Positions 27,481 through 36,863 of a DNA stretch of 64,000 nucleotides are shown here, one piece after another. The translations under genes and the position numbers were made by a program. Origin of the DNA: Parabacteroides goldsteinii DSM 19448 = WAL 12034 (GTDB taxonomy: Bacteria; Bacteroidota; Bacteroidia; Bacteroidales; Tannerellaceae); contig NZ_KQ033915.1 in assembly GCF_000969835.1 (NCBI RefSeq), forward strand, positions 114,413 through 178,412, in the 5' to 3' direction. Below the pieces are notes generated by a model. That model saw only the letters and a program-made list of their open reading frames with translations. It was not told the DNA's origin and did not search any database. Position 1 is the first letter of the stretch. Every line of letters starts with the position of its first letter.

Positions 27481-28359
27481 CTCCCGTTTATATTTCCAAC
27501 GTTTATGTGTCCAGAGCCAATAGGCCGGATTGCGGAGAATCATCTTTTCCGTCATGCGGGCGTATGATTCGGTAATATCGTTCTCGGCAGTCTGTTTGGC
27601 ATGGGCGGTCATCAGCTTCATTTCGACTGTATAGTAGCCGCGTTTCACTTTCTGTACATCCAGGAAGATGACCGGCAAATCCAGTTTACGGGCGATACGT
27701 TCCGCACCGTTCAGCATAGCGGTATCCTGGTTCAGGAAGGTAGTCCAGTAATGCAGGTTTGCCTTGCTGGGTGTCTGGTCGGCTATGAAGATAACGATGT
27801 TGTTGTTGCCTTCTTTCTTCAACGTCATCATATCGCGTACCGTGTCGTTCTTCTTCATTCCATAAGAACCGAAGCGGGTGCGCAGATAAATGAACAGGCG
27901 GTCGACAGCTTTGTTATTTAACGGTCGGTAGATTTGCCACAGGCACGAATCGGTATATACCAGGCTGGAGGCGCTGAACCATTCCCAGTTGCCGTAATGG
28001 CCCATCAGCATCATCACTGTTTTTTGTCCTTCTGCCTGCAAACGGGTTGCCACTTCAGGATTCTTGATATGGGCACGGCGCAATACTTCTTCGGGAGAGA
28101 TATGCGCCAGTTTGATTGTCTCGACGATATAGTCGGCAAAATGATGGTAAAAGGCCCTTTCCAACCGGCGTAATTCTATTTCCGATTTCTCGGGGAAAGA
28201 GGCTTCCAGGTTGCGGCGCACTACTTTTATCCTGTAACGAATCACCCAATAGATTAGTACATACAGGATATCGGACAGTACATACAGTACCGACATCGGT
28301 AAAAATGCATGCAGCTTGGCCCATGCAAAGATTAATCCGTATTGAATTTTATTCCACAT
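27478..28359 (-). CDS. Lipid A biosynthesis acyltransferase (LpxL/HtrB-like)
   Basis: The 293-residue protein has an N-terminal membrane segment (about residues 17-40) and the catalytic motif H121YGNWE126 (HX4E) followed by a long LPLAT domain. ADQTPSKANLHYWTTFLNQDT and LPVIFLDVQKVKRGYYTVEM are typical of the family. It should transfer a secondary acyl chain to lipid A precursors at the inner membrane. It starts one base after the mtaB stop codon, so the two are an operon. Confidence 0.9.
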   Translation of the reverse strand: MWNKIQYGLIFAWAKLHAFLPMSVLYVLSDILYVLIYWVIRYRIKVVRRNLEASFPEKSEIELRRLERAFYHHFADYIVETIKLAHISPEEVLRRAHIKNPEVATRLQAEGQKTVMMLMGHYGNWEWFSASSLVYTDSCLWQIYRPLNNKAVDRLFIYLRTRFGSYGMKKNDTVRDMMTLKKEGNNNIVIFIADQTPSKANLHYWTTFLNQDTAMLNGAERIARKLDLPVIFLDVQKVKRGYYTVEMKLMTAHAKQTAENDITESYARMTEKMILRNPAYWLWTHKRWKYKRE

Positions 28360-28360
28360 A

Positions 28361-29689
28361 TCAACCGATAGTTACTAATTCACAATTTAATGCGGTACGG
28401 TCTTCGTTCCATCCGGTCAGCGTCACCCGTCGGGTTTCGTTTACCAGCGAACTGTTATAAGGTATTTCGACTTTAATATAATTCTCTGTGAAGCCGTGCA
28501 TCCGGCCGTCTTTGCGGGTATGTTCGAATAAAACTTCCGCCTGGCTGCCGATATGGGCATCGTAGAAAGCATGAAGTTTCCTGTCGGAAATATCCAGCAG
28601 TTGCTGACTGCGGGCATGTTTTACTTTCGGATCGACCGAATGGGCAATCTTCAACGCCTGTGTTCCCAGGCGTTCCGAATAGCTGAACACATGCAGCTGG
28701 CTGATGTCCAGGCTGTCGATAAAGTTGCGGGCATCTTCGAAGAACTCGTCCGTTTCGCCGCGTGTCCCGACAATCACGTCCACCCCGATAAAGGCGTGGG
28801 GCATGATTTCCTTAATCTTCTCAATCTTATGACGGAAAAGGGCCGTGTCGTAACGGCGTCTCATCAGTTTCAGCACCTCGTCGCTTCCGCTTTGTAAAGG
28901 GATATGGAAGTGAGGGGCGAACCGTTTGCTGGAGGCTACGAAGTCGATGGCCTCGTCCGTAATGAGGTTCGGCTCGATGGAAGAAATGCGGTAACGCACG
29001 ATACCTTCCACTTCGTCGAGTGCACGAATCAGGTCGATGAAAGTCTCGCCCGTCGACTTGCCGAAGTCACCGATATTGACTCCGGTCAGCACGATTTCTT
29101 TTCCACCTTTGGCAGCTACTTCCCGTGCCTGCTCCACCATACTGGCGATGGTACCGTTGCGGCTTCGTCCGCGGGCAAAAGGAATGGTACAATAGGAACA
29201 GAAGTAATCGCATCCGTCCTGTACTTTCAGGAAATGACGCGTACGGTCGTCTGCCGAACAGGAAGGGGAGAAGGTCCGTATATCTTTAGTCTGTGAGGCA
29301 ACGACGGCGCCGCCTTCTTCTTTCTTTTTCAGGTCATCCAGATACATTAATATATCCAGTTTTTGCTCTGCACCCAAAACCAGGTCGACCCCCTCGATAT
29401 GGGCCACCTCTTCCGGTTTGAGCTGCGCGTAACAGCCGGTCACAACAATAAAGGCTCCCGGATGCTGTTTGCTGATGCGACGGATGGCCTGGCGACATTT
29501 CTTATCGGCCAGTTCCGTTACCGAGCAGGTGTTTACGACACAGATGTCTGCTTTCTCACCCGCACGGGCTTTACGTACGCCCTGCTCTGCCAATACCTTC
29601 CCGATGGTGGAGGTCTCTGCGAAGTTGAGCTTGCAACCCAGGGTATAATAAGCAGCTATTTTATTTTCAAATACGGTTTTGTCTATCAT
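28361..29689 (-). CDS. mtaB: tRNA t6A37 methylthiotransferase
   Basis: MtaB converts t6A to ms2t6A at position 37 of tRNAs reading ANN codons. The protein has the UPF0004 domain (YYTLGCKLNFAETS, NTCSVTELADKKCR, VTGCYAQLKPEEV), the radical-SAM motif CDYFCSYC and a C-terminal TRAM-like domain. The open frame extends to 29710, but TACATTTG on the minus strand at 29708-29715 sits across that longer start, so ATG 29689 is preferred (442 aa). It heads an operon with the LpxL-like and GT2 genes. Confidence 0.92.
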   Translation of the reverse strand: MIDKTVFENKIAAYYTLGCKLNFAETSTIGKVLAEQGVRKARAGEKADICVVNTCSVTELADKKCRQAIRRISKQHPGAFIVVTGCYAQLKPEEVAHIEGVDLVLGAEQKLDILMYLDDLKKKEEGGAVVASQTKDIRTFSPSCSADDRTRHFLKVQDGCDYFCSYCTIPFARGRSRNGTIASMVEQAREVAAKGGKEIVLTGVNIGDFGKSTGETFIDLIRALDEVEGIVRYRISSIEPNLITDEAIDFVASSKRFAPHFHIPLQSGSDEVLKLMRRRYDTALFRHKIEKIKEIMPHAFIGVDVIVGTRGETDEFFEDARNFIDSLDISQLHVFSYSERLGTQALKIAHSVDPKVKHARSQQLLDISDRKLHAFYDAHIGSQAEVLFEHTRKDGRMHGFTENYIKVEIPYNSSLVNETRRVTLTGWNEDRTALNCELVTIG

Positions 29690-29707
29690 TGCGATTGAAT
29701 TATCGCG

Positions 29708-29715
29708 CAAATGTA
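29708..29715 (-). promoter_or_regulatory. -7 element of the mtaB operon
   Basis: The minus strand reads TACATTTG, 18 bp before ATG 29689. Confidence 0.6.
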
Positions 29716-29988
29716 ATTAAAATTATTGACATGTAGATTGTTGGTGTTTTGTGTGGTTTCAGTAATCTCGTTATTTCTCTTTTCCCTTTACAGTTAGAAG
29801 GAGAACATTGTGTTTGTGAAGATTAAAGGTATGGATGACTTACTGTTTTATTGTCCTTTCTTTGTGAATAAGAAACAGGAAGAAATAGATTAAGTTGTTT
29901 ATTCGCCAGAAAGTACGTATATTTCGTACGATTTATTCGTGCAAACGTAAGGTCGTTCGTAATTAGTATTCATAACAAACAGAAAGAA

Positions 29989-31146
29989 ATGAAGAAACTA
30001 AATGTAAATCTGGCAATTATCCTCTTTTTCGTAGTGGGATGCACTGATTGCCAACAGTCCGGTTCCCAAAATGACGAGATTATCAGTGTCGATGTTACTG
30101 CCAGCTATCCTGAAAAGGAACTGATTCTCCAGGATATAATGGATGTGGAATATGTTCCGCTGGAAACTACTGACGAGTTTATCACACATGGTATTGTGGA
30201 AGCTATCGGTAAGGAATTCTTGCTGGTAAGAAACCGGAACGATGGAAATATCTTCGTCTTTGACAGGAAAACAGGTAAAGGCCTGCGAAAGATAAACCGT
30301 CTGGGGCAAGGAGCTGAGGAATATTCCGGTATTTCAGGGATTATTCTGGATGAAGATAATAACGAATTGTTTGTCGTAGACTATACTAAGAAGATATTGG
30401 CATATGACTTATCCGGAAACTTTAAAAGAAGTTTCAAATTTGCAGATAACAGTCATTATGACGATGTATTCGATTACGACCGGGAGCATCTGATTACTTA
30501 TAAGAAATACTACGGAACGCCGGAAGAAAACAGGCAAGCATGCCATATACTGTTTTCAAAGCAGGATGGAAGTGTCACCCGGGAAATACCAATTCCCTTT
30601 AAAGAGATGAAGACACCGGTTGTGATGAAAGATGAATTGGTTGTAACGCCTGAGTTTCATCTGACATTTCCAGCCAAGGATCATTGGGCGCTTGTGAATA
30701 CATCTTCCGATACTGTGTACAACTATTCGCCGAAGGGTAATCTGACTCCTTCTATTGTCAGGACTCCCTCCATACAATCCATGGAAGTAGAAGTCTTTCT
30801 TTTCCCGACCATTATCACCGACCGCTATTATTTCATGCGGACTATGAAGAAAGAATTGGACTATAAAACGTTTAAAGGATTCCCGGGTACCGATTTGGTG
30901 TATGACAAGCAGGAAAAAGCAATCTTCAACTATACTATATGTAATGCTGATTACTCGAATAAGAAACAGGTCTCTTTCTTCTCGAAGCCTAAAAATCAAG
31001 AAATACCGGTCAGTCTGTCATTAGAAGCCTCTGACCTTACGGAGGCTTACGAAAAAGGACAGCTGAAAGGTCGGTTGAAAGAAATTGCAGCGACCTTGGA
31101 TGAGGAAGCGAATCCGGTGATTATGCTGATAAAGCATAAGAAATAA
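29989..31146 (+). CDS. 6-bladed beta-propeller lipoprotein
   Basis: The 385-residue protein has a lipoprotein signal with Cys18 (FFVVGC). The mature part begins with the family's signature ISVDVTASYPEKELILQDIMDVEYVPLET (written here as its start and end: ISVDVTASYPEK, VEYVPLET), then repeating beta blades such as LLVRNRNDGNIFVFDRKTG. Many copies occur in Bacteroidales genomes, often near TonB systems, with no known biochemical role. It stands alone, 279 bp from mtaB, and ends at a strong hairpin. I see no gene in the gap before it. Confidence 0.83.
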   Translation: MKKLNVNLAIILFFVVGCTDCQQSGSQNDEIISVDVTASYPEKELILQDIMDVEYVPLETTDEFITHGIVEAIGKEFLLVRNRNDGNIFVFDRKTGKGLRKINRLGQGAEEYSGISGIILDEDNNELFVVDYTKKILAYDLSGNFKRSFKFADNSHYDDVFDYDREHLITYKKYYGTPEENRQACHILFSKQDGSVTREIPIPFKEMKTPVVMKDELVVTPEFHLTFPAKDHWALVNTSSDTVYNYSPKGNLTPSIVRTPSIQSMEVEVFLFPTIITDRYYFMRTMKKELDYKTFKGFPGTDLVYDKQEKAIFNYTICNADYSNKKQVSFFSKPKNQEIPVSLSLEASDLTEAYEKGQLKGRLKEIAATLDEEANPVIMLIKHKK

Positions 31147-31155
31147 AGAAATCAA

Positions 31156-31200
31156 ACAGAGGCTGAGTTTGACCGGGTAAGGGTTAAACTCAGCCTGTCT
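31156..31200 (+). terminator. Long 3' hairpin after the propeller gene
   Basis: AGGCTGAGTTTGACC and GGTTAAACTCAGCCT form a long stem. There is no T tract on the plus strand, so it may stabilise the RNA end rather than terminate by itself. Confidence 0.5.
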
Positions 31201-31224
31201 GTTGTGTATCTGCCGGATAGTCTG

Positions 31225-31232
31225 TATTTTTG
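31225..31232 (+). promoter_or_regulatory. -7 element of the acyl-CoA synthetase gene
   Basis: TATTTTTG, 23 bp before ATG 31256. Confidence 0.55.
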
Positions 31233-31255
31233 CACAAAATATAAGCATCTGTGCT

Positions 31256-32920
31256 ATGATACAAGAAAACTTCATTAAGATATACGAAAACAGTTTCAAG
31301 GAAAACTGGTCGTTACCCGCACTGACAGATTACAGCAAGAACGTCACTTTTACATTCGAGGATGTAGCGAAGGAAATAGCCCGTATCCACATCCTGTTTG
31401 AGGAATGTCAGATACGCCGGGGAGATAAAATCGCTCTGATCGGTAAAGACAGTGCCCGCTGGTGTATTGTCTATATGGCGGCTGTTACGTATGGTGCAAT
31501 CATAGTGCCCATCTTGCAAGATTTCAACCCGAACGACGTACATCATATTATCAATCATTCCGAATCGGTCTTCCTGTTCGTCAGCGACCGTATCTGGGAT
31601 TCGTTGGAAGAGGATAAGATAGAAGAGATACGCGGTGTATTCTCTCTTTCCGACTTCCGTTGCCTGCATCAGCGTGACGGCGAAAGCATTCAGAAGTTGA
31701 TGAAGTTGATGGATGAGAAGATGGCAGAAAAGTATCCGAAAGGATTTAGCAAGAACGATATAAAATATGCCGAACTGGATAACGACAAGGTTGTCCTGCT
31801 GAACTATACTTCCGGTACGACCGGTTTCAGTAAAGGCGTCATGTTGACCGGAAACAATCTGGCGGGAAATGTAACTTATGCCAAGACGCTCGATTTGATG
31901 TATCGTGGCGACCGCGAATTATGCTTCCTGCCGTTGGCACATGCCTATAGCTGTGCTTTTAACTTCCTCGTACCGATGGCGGTGGGAGCCCATGTCTATA
32001 TGTTGGGAAAAGTTCCTTCTCCGAAAATCTTGTTGAAAGCATTTGAAGAGGTAAAGCCGAACCTGATTCTCACCGTTCCGCTGATTCTGGAAAAGATATA
32101 CAAAAAGATGATTCTTCCGCAGCTGAGCAAAACAACGATGAAGCTGGCGTTGAATATTCCTTTGCTGGATTCGCGCATTTATGCCCAGATTCGTAAACAT
32201 CTGGTGGATGCTATGGGAGGACGCTTCCGTGAAGTGATTGTCGGTGGAGCTGCCATGAACCAGGAAGTGAGCGATTTCCTGTATAAAATCAAATTCCCGT
32301 TTACTATCGGTTACGGAATGACCGAATGCGGGCCGCTGATTAGCTACGACCACAATTATGAATATGTGCCCGGTTCCTGCGGACAAGTCCTGAAAGGAAT
32401 CATGGAAGTACGTATCGATTCTGATGACCCCTATAATAAGGTAGGGGAAATCCAGGTCCGGGGTGAGAATGTAATGAAAGGCTATTATAAGAATGAAGAA
32501 GCGACAAAGAATGCTTTTACCGAAGACGGCTGGCTTCATACCGGCGACCTGGGAACGATTGATGCGGATAACCGTATCTTTATCCGTGGCCGTAGCAAGA
32601 CGATGATTCTGGGAGCAAGCGGACAGAATATCTATCCGGAAGAGATTGAGTCGAAAATCAATAACCTGCCTTTCGTCATGGAAAGTATCGTTATCGAGAA
32701 AAACGGCAAGCTGGTAGCTCTGGTCTATCCGGATTACGACACGGTAGACGGTACCGGAATATCCCATACCGACCTGCCGGTCATTATGGAACAGAACCGG
32801 GTTGAGTTAAATAAGCAGCTGGCTTCCTATGAAGTTGTTTCAGAAATACAATTATACCCGACAGAGTTTGAAAAAACTCCGAAGAAGAGTATCAAGAGGT
32901 ATTTGTATAGCAACTACTGA
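31256..32920 (+). CDS. AMP-forming long-chain acyl-CoA synthetase
   Basis: The enzyme activates a fatty acid as acyl-AMP and then acyl-CoA. Adenylation motifs are complete: LNYTSGTTGFSKGVML (A3 loop), GYGMTECGPLIS (A5), GWLHTGDLGTID (A7), FIRGRSKTMI (A8) and the C-terminal KTPKKSIKRYLY with the catalytic Lys. The 554-residue form starts at ATG 31256; an upstream in-frame start at 31202 precedes the -7 element and adds a low-quality segment. It is a single-gene unit. A second, different synthetase is at 41.6 kb. Confidence 0.9.
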   Translation: MIQENFIKIYENSFKENWSLPALTDYSKNVTFTFEDVAKEIARIHILFEECQIRRGDKIALIGKDSARWCIVYMAAVTYGAIIVPILQDFNPNDVHHIINHSESVFLFVSDRIWDSLEEDKIEEIRGVFSLSDFRCLHQRDGESIQKLMKLMDEKMAEKYPKGFSKNDIKYAELDNDKVVLLNYTSGTTGFSKGVMLTGNNLAGNVTYAKTLDLMYRGDRELCFLPLAHAYSCAFNFLVPMAVGAHVYMLGKVPSPKILLKAFEEVKPNLILTVPLILEKIYKKMILPQLSKTTMKLALNIPLLDSRIYAQIRKHLVDAMGGRFREVIVGGAAMNQEVSDFLYKIKFPFTIGYGMTECGPLISYDHNYEYVPGSCGQVLKGIMEVRIDSDDPYNKVGEIQVRGENVMKGYYKNEEATKNAFTEDGWLHTGDLGTIDADNRIFIRGRSKTMILGASGQNIYPEEIESKINNLPFVMESIVIEKNGKLVALVYPDYDTVDGTGISHTDLPVIMEQNRVELNKQLASYEVVSEIQLYPTEFEKTPKKSIKRYLYSNY

Positions 32921-32989
32921 TACGTATCCATGTCTTGATTAACAGTCTATTACGCTTGTTGCAAAAAATAATTGAAAAAAAAGTATCTT

Positions 32990-33003
32990 ATGTTGTACAA
33001 CAT
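32990..33003. promoter_or_regulatory. 14-bp perfect palindrome upstream of a lipoprotein gene
   Basis: ATGTTGTACAACAT reads the same on both strands and lies 15 bp before a TACATTTG element. It could be an operator for a dimeric regulator, or the -33 region. No regulator is identified. Confidence 0.4.
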
Positions 33004-33017
33004 ATATAATTAATACA

Positions 33018-33025
33018 TACATTTG
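33018..33025 (+). promoter_or_regulatory. -7 element of the small lipoprotein gene
   Basis: TACATTTG, 53 bp before ATG 33079. Confidence 0.55.
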
Positions 33026-33078
33026 CATCGTTTTACAACAACAAGAAGATATTATAGACCGTTTAAATTAAAGACAAA

Positions 33079-33303
33079 ATGAAAAAGTTAGTTGCATTTG
33101 CTGCTATCGTTGCAGCCGTTTCTTTCACATCATGTGGTAACAAATCTGCAGAATCAAATGCTGAAGTAGCTGAAACAGAAACTACAGTAGAAGAAACTAC
33201 TCCTGCAGTTGTTGAAGAAGAAACAGTAACAGAAGAAGTTGCTCCTGCTGAAGGCGGTTCAACTGCTGTTGCTACTGAAACAGAAGCTGCTCCTGCTGAA
33301 TAA
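33079..33303 (+). CDS. Small acidic low-complexity lipoprotein
   Basis: The protein has 74 residues. A lipoprotein signal ends FTSC (Cys19), and the mature part is built almost only of Glu, Ala, Thr, Val, Ser and Pro (for example VEETTPAVVEEETVTEEV). It is strongly acidic and probably disordered. Similar abundant acidic lipoproteins occur in Bacteroidales without known function. A strong promoter, a terminator and lysine/glutamate codon uniformity suggest high expression. Its use could be envelope spacing or cation binding, but that is a guess. Confidence 0.8.
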   Translation: MKKLVAFAAIVAAVSFTSCGNKSAESNAEVAETETTVEETTPAVVEEETVTEEVAPAEGGSTAVATETEAAPAE

Positions 33304-33327
33304 TATTCAGTAATCAGTTAAAAGGAC

Positions 33328-33359
33328 AGTCTGTATGCTCAAACATACAGACTTTTTTT
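33328..33359 (+). terminator. Intrinsic terminator of the small lipoprotein gene
   Basis: AGTCTGTATG and CATACAGACT with a 6-nt loop and seven T residues. The next gene starts only about 20 nt later. Confidence 0.85.
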
Positions 33360-33378
33360 GTTTATAATGGTATTCAAT

Positions 33379-35436
33379 ATGAAAAGAAATCGAATCATTA
33401 TCCCAGTTGTCGCATTGTTAAGTCATACGATGTATGCCCAGACCCCGGTTGACATGAATTTGCAGTTGCAGAATGTGGAAATACAGGGTAAACGTATTGC
33501 CGGTCTCAATGGCGGTGAGGTTAAACGTCTTCAGGTAGACAAGAACCTGAGCAGTATGACGGGCACAGTATCCGAAGCCTTCCGGCAAATGCCTTCGCTG
33601 GTGACCGATATTGAAGGGGGAGTCACTTATCGCGGGTCGGGTAAAGCAGGGATGCTGATTAATGGTATTCCTTACGGATTGCTGGAGGAATATAGCGGAG
33701 ATGTCTTTATCCAGTTGCCAGCTTTATTTTTCAACCGGATATCAATGTCTGCCTTGCCTGATATTTCGCTGGTGCCTGATGGGGATGCCGGTGTACTGAA
33801 CCTTTCCTCTACTAATTATACAAAATCGGATTCACCGCTGACGGTGACGTTGGGAGCGGGATTGCAGGAACGGTATAATGCCGGGGCAATCGTAAATCTG
33901 CATCCGGGGAAATTTCATATTATTGGGAAATATAATTACCGGAAAGAATACCGCGAACGTTCGTTTGACAAGACGACAAAAACGGATGCCGGTACAACCA
34001 TAATGAATAATAATGCATCGGCACGTCCGGATGTTCATCTGGCCGACCTGAGTGTGGGGTATGACCTGACTTCAAAAGACTTGCTGACTGTCTACGGATT
34101 ATATCATTTGATGGATTACAGCCGTTATGGGGGAATCAATAATAAGGTCTTGAACCCGGATGGAAGTGTAAAGAACCAAATAACCCGCTATCGTTATAAC
34201 GACCAGCGTCAAGATGCTTATGCCTTGGAGGCTCGTTGGAACCATCGCTTTTCTAATCCGCAGGATCAGTTAAGTGTAACATTCAACTATAATGACTTCG
34301 GTTATGATGAGGACAATTACTATGAAAATGAGAAGCCGGGAACCGGAAATATCCTGAAGAAAGACAATATGTTCATCAATCAGGACAAGCATAATTATTA
34401 TTTTTCTGCTGCCTTCAGTAAGTTGTTTGCCGATGAATGGTATTTCAAAGCCGGATATATCGGACGTATCAAGGATGAAACTTACAGGACGGAGACAAAC
34501 GACATCGGCCTGGATGATAATACCTGGACTCCCGTTGCCAATAAAACATACGATTATTCTTTCAACCGGAATACCCATTTGTTGTACGCCTCGGTCGATA
34601 GACGCTGGGACCGCTTCTCTGCCGAAGCCGGTTTACAGGCGGAAGTCAATGCGCAGAAATTCAAAACACAGAAAAGCAATACTCGTTTTCATGTATATCC
34701 CCGGGTAAAGTTTTCTTTGCAGACCGGTAACGCGGGTTGTTTGTCATTGAGTTATCTGCAACGCGTGATTCGTCCTAATGGAGCGGATTTGAGTCCTTTC
34801 ACCAATTATAGTGACCCGACTCATCTGTCACAGGGGAATCCGGATTTGAAGGATGAGTTCATTCATTCATTGGAATTGTCTTATCTGTTGGTTGCAAATC
34901 GTTTCCGTTTCTCTCCGGCCATTTATTACCGTAATAAATCGAACCGGATTATGGAAGTGATAAACGAGGAGTCTATCTGGCAGAAAGAGAATATAGGCCA
35001 CAGCCAGGCATTGGGTTTTGAACTTTCCGGAAACTGGAATCCTATCCGTATCCTGAATATCGGTTTTTCCGGTAATGTGTACAGAGATGAAATTGATGGC
35101 AGAACGGTTGGGTATGAGGAGAAGAAGTCAATGGTTTGCACCGACCTGAAAGGAAGTGTGAGTATCTATATCACCCCGACCACGGAGTTTCAGCTGGATG
35201 GTTTCTTTATCTCGGACCAACTGACTCCGCAGGGTAAAATCAAAAGCCACAGCAGTGTGAATGCCGGGCTTTCCCAATATTTCATGTATCGTAAACTGCG
35301 TGCCAATCTGAGTATCAATAATATCTTTGACAGCCTGGAAGAGACAACCCTTATCGATACAAGTAAAATGCACATGGAACAAGTACGCAACCGGGATGCA
35401 CGGGTGACCTGGCTGACATTGACCTATAGTTTGTAA
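33379..35436 (+). CDS. TonB-dependent receptor-like outer-membrane barrel
   Basis: After a signal peptide (MKRNRIIIPVVALLSHTMYA) comes a plug-like domain (VEIQGKRIAGLNGGEV, SEAFRQMPSLVTDIEGGVTYRG-like block, MLINGIPYG) and a long barrel with many aromatic strands and a terminal strand ending WLTLTYSL. It lacks the N-terminal carboxypeptidase-like domain often found in Bacteroidales receptors and has no SusD partner nearby, so the ligand is unknown. The open frame extends to a TTG at 33358 inside the previous terminator. ATG 33379 is chosen for its signal peptide; ATG 33367 is possible. Confidence 0.82.
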   Translation: MKRNRIIIPVVALLSHTMYAQTPVDMNLQLQNVEIQGKRIAGLNGGEVKRLQVDKNLSSMTGTVSEAFRQMPSLVTDIEGGVTYRGSGKAGMLINGIPYGLLEEYSGDVFIQLPALFFNRISMSALPDISLVPDGDAGVLNLSSTNYTKSDSPLTVTLGAGLQERYNAGAIVNLHPGKFHIIGKYNYRKEYRERSFDKTTKTDAGTTIMNNNASARPDVHLADLSVGYDLTSKDLLTVYGLYHLMDYSRYGGINNKVLNPDGSVKNQITRYRYNDQRQDAYALEARWNHRFSNPQDQLSVTFNYNDFGYDEDNYYENEKPGTGNILKKDNMFINQDKHNYYFSAAFSKLFADEWYFKAGYIGRIKDETYRTETNDIGLDDNTWTPVANKTYDYSFNRNTHLLYASVDRRWDRFSAEAGLQAEVNAQKFKTQKSNTRFHVYPRVKFSLQTGNAGCLSLSYLQRVIRPNGADLSPFTNYSDPTHLSQGNPDLKDEFIHSLELSYLLVANRFRFSPAIYYRNKSNRIMEVINEESIWQKENIGHSQALGFELSGNWNPIRILNIGFSGNVYRDEIDGRTVGYEEKKSMVCTDLKGSVSIYITPTTEFQLDGFFISDQLTPQGKIKSHSSVNAGLSQYFMYRKLRANLSINNIFDSLEETTLIDTSKMHMEQVRNRDARVTWLTLTYSL

Positions 35437-35452
35437 TAAACGAAACTATATA

Positions 35453-35498
35453 GGTGGGGAAGGGGGGCTGAATGTTAACTCTTCCCCACTTTCTTTTT
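35453..35498. terminator. Shared terminator between the barrel and NDH-2 genes
   Basis: GTGGGGAAG and CTTCCCCAC with a T-rich tail on the plus strand. The stop codon of the NDH-2 gene (35475) falls in the loop. Confidence 0.6.
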
Positions 35499-36764
35499 AG
35501 GGATATACAGGATCAGGCGAATGGACTGGTCGTATGTGAAGTAGCTCCATACCCATTCGATCAGTACCATCAGTTTGTTCTTGACACCCAGGATAGAACG
35601 GAGGTGTACCCCCATCCACACCATCCAGGCAATGAACCCTTGCAGCTTTAACTTTTTCAGGTCGGCCACTGCTTTATTGCGTCCAACGGTAGCCAGTGTT
35701 CCGAGATTTAGATAATGGAAGGCTTTCAATTCTTTGCCCGATTCCAGCCGTTTGAGGTTGTCGGCAAGCAGGTTACCTTGTTGGATTGCTACCTGGGCTA
35801 CCTGTGGGTGGCCGTTCGGGTAGTCTTCCTCTGTTTGGAAGCAGACATCTCCGATGGCAAAAACGTTTGCCATTCCCGGCATCTGGTTAAATTCATTTAC
35901 CGTTATTCGTCCACCGCGGTTTAACGCTTCTTTATCAATATGTTCGAAGTGGGTGGCAGTTACTCCGCTAACCCATACGAGTGTTTGGGTTGCGATGGTG
36001 GAGTTGTCGTCCAGTATCACTTTCCCGTCCTGATAATCAGTAACGCGTTTGTTGAGTATGATGTTTACTCCCATTCCTTTCAGGAACTTTTCTGCATTGG
36101 CTGATGCTTCGGGCGACATTACTCCGAGTAGCCGGGGAGAACCTTCCACCAGGTAGATGTGCATGTCCGACTGTTTCAGGTCCGGATAATCCTTGGGCAT
36201 AACGAATCTTTTCATTTCAGCCAATACTCCCGATATTTCAACACCTGTTGCACCGCCACCGACTATAACTACGTTCATTAGTGCTTGCCGTTCCTCCGGG
36301 TCGGTACAGATTGTCGCCTTCTCGAAGTTTGAGAGCAGGGTATTCCTGAGTTCGAGAGCTTCCTGGATTGTCTTCATCGGCAAAGCCTTTTCTTCGATGG
36401 TCTTGTTGCCGAAGAAGTTGGTGATAGTTCCCGAGGCAATCACCAGATAATCGTAGGTTAATTCACCGATGGATGTTTCAATCAGATTGCGTTCGGCAAT
36501 GATGGCTTTCACTTCCGCCATCCGGAAATAGAAGTCTTTCTGCTTCTGGAATATCTTCCGGAAAGGAAATATGATTGAGCCCGGTTCCAGCCCGGACGAT
36601 GCTACCTGATACAACAAAGGCGGGAACTGATGGAAATTGTTTTTGTCTATCAGGACAACCTGGAAATTACTCCCCTTCAGTTTATTGGCCAGCTTTACTC
36701 CGCCGAAGCCACCCCCTATGATGACTACGCGTTTCTTATTTGTTTTTGCGATGTTGAAGCCCAT
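35475..36764 (-). CDS. ndh: Type II NADH dehydrogenase (NDH-2), FAD-dependent
   Basis: NDH-2 passes electrons from NADH to quinone without pumping ions. The 429-residue protein has the FAD Rossmann motif VVIIGGGFGGVKLA, the NADH motif VVIVGGGATGVEISG, the second FAD signature FAIGDVCF, a quinone-site region (HPQVAQVAIQQGNLLADN) and a C-terminal amphipathic membrane anchor. Other NAD(P)/FAD disulfide-like oxidoreductases are less likely, as no redox-active CxxxxC is present. It is near apbE, but no functional link is shown. Confidence 0.88.
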   Translation of the reverse strand: MGFNIAKTNKKRVVIIGGGFGGVKLANKLKGSNFQVVLIDKNNFHQFPPLLYQVASSGLEPGSIIFPFRKIFQKQKDFYFRMAEVKAIIAERNLIETSIGELTYDYLVIASGTITNFFGNKTIEEKALPMKTIQEALELRNTLLSNFEKATICTDPEERQALMNVVIVGGGATGVEISGVLAEMKRFVMPKDYPDLKQSDMHIYLVEGSPRLLGVMSPEASANAEKFLKGMGVNIILNKRVTDYQDGKVILDDNSTIATQTLVWVSGVTATHFEHIDKEALNRGGRITVNEFNQMPGMANVFAIGDVCFQTEEDYPNGHPQVAQVAIQQGNLLADNLKRLESGKELKAFHYLNLGTLATVGRNKAVADLKKLKLQGFIAWMVWMGVHLRSILGVKNKLMVLIEWVWSYFTYDQSIRLILYIPKKKVGKS

Positions 36765-36863
36765 GATGTTCTATGTTATGTTTTATAATAGAACAATCGG
36801 AAACGGAATATGTTCGGATGGAATAGGGGGAAGGCCTTGATTTATAGGATGAGTTATCAAGGA

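Noticed and set aside
29902-29965. TTCGT/CGTA motifs recurring every 20-21 bp before the propeller gene
   Set aside because: Spacing is not constant at 22 bp and adjacent windows share few positions, so it does not meet the standard set by the other arrays.
31919-32767. 282-residue minus-strand frame opposite the acyl-CoA synthetase
   Set aside because: It is the complement of conserved adenylation motifs and shows no protein family features.
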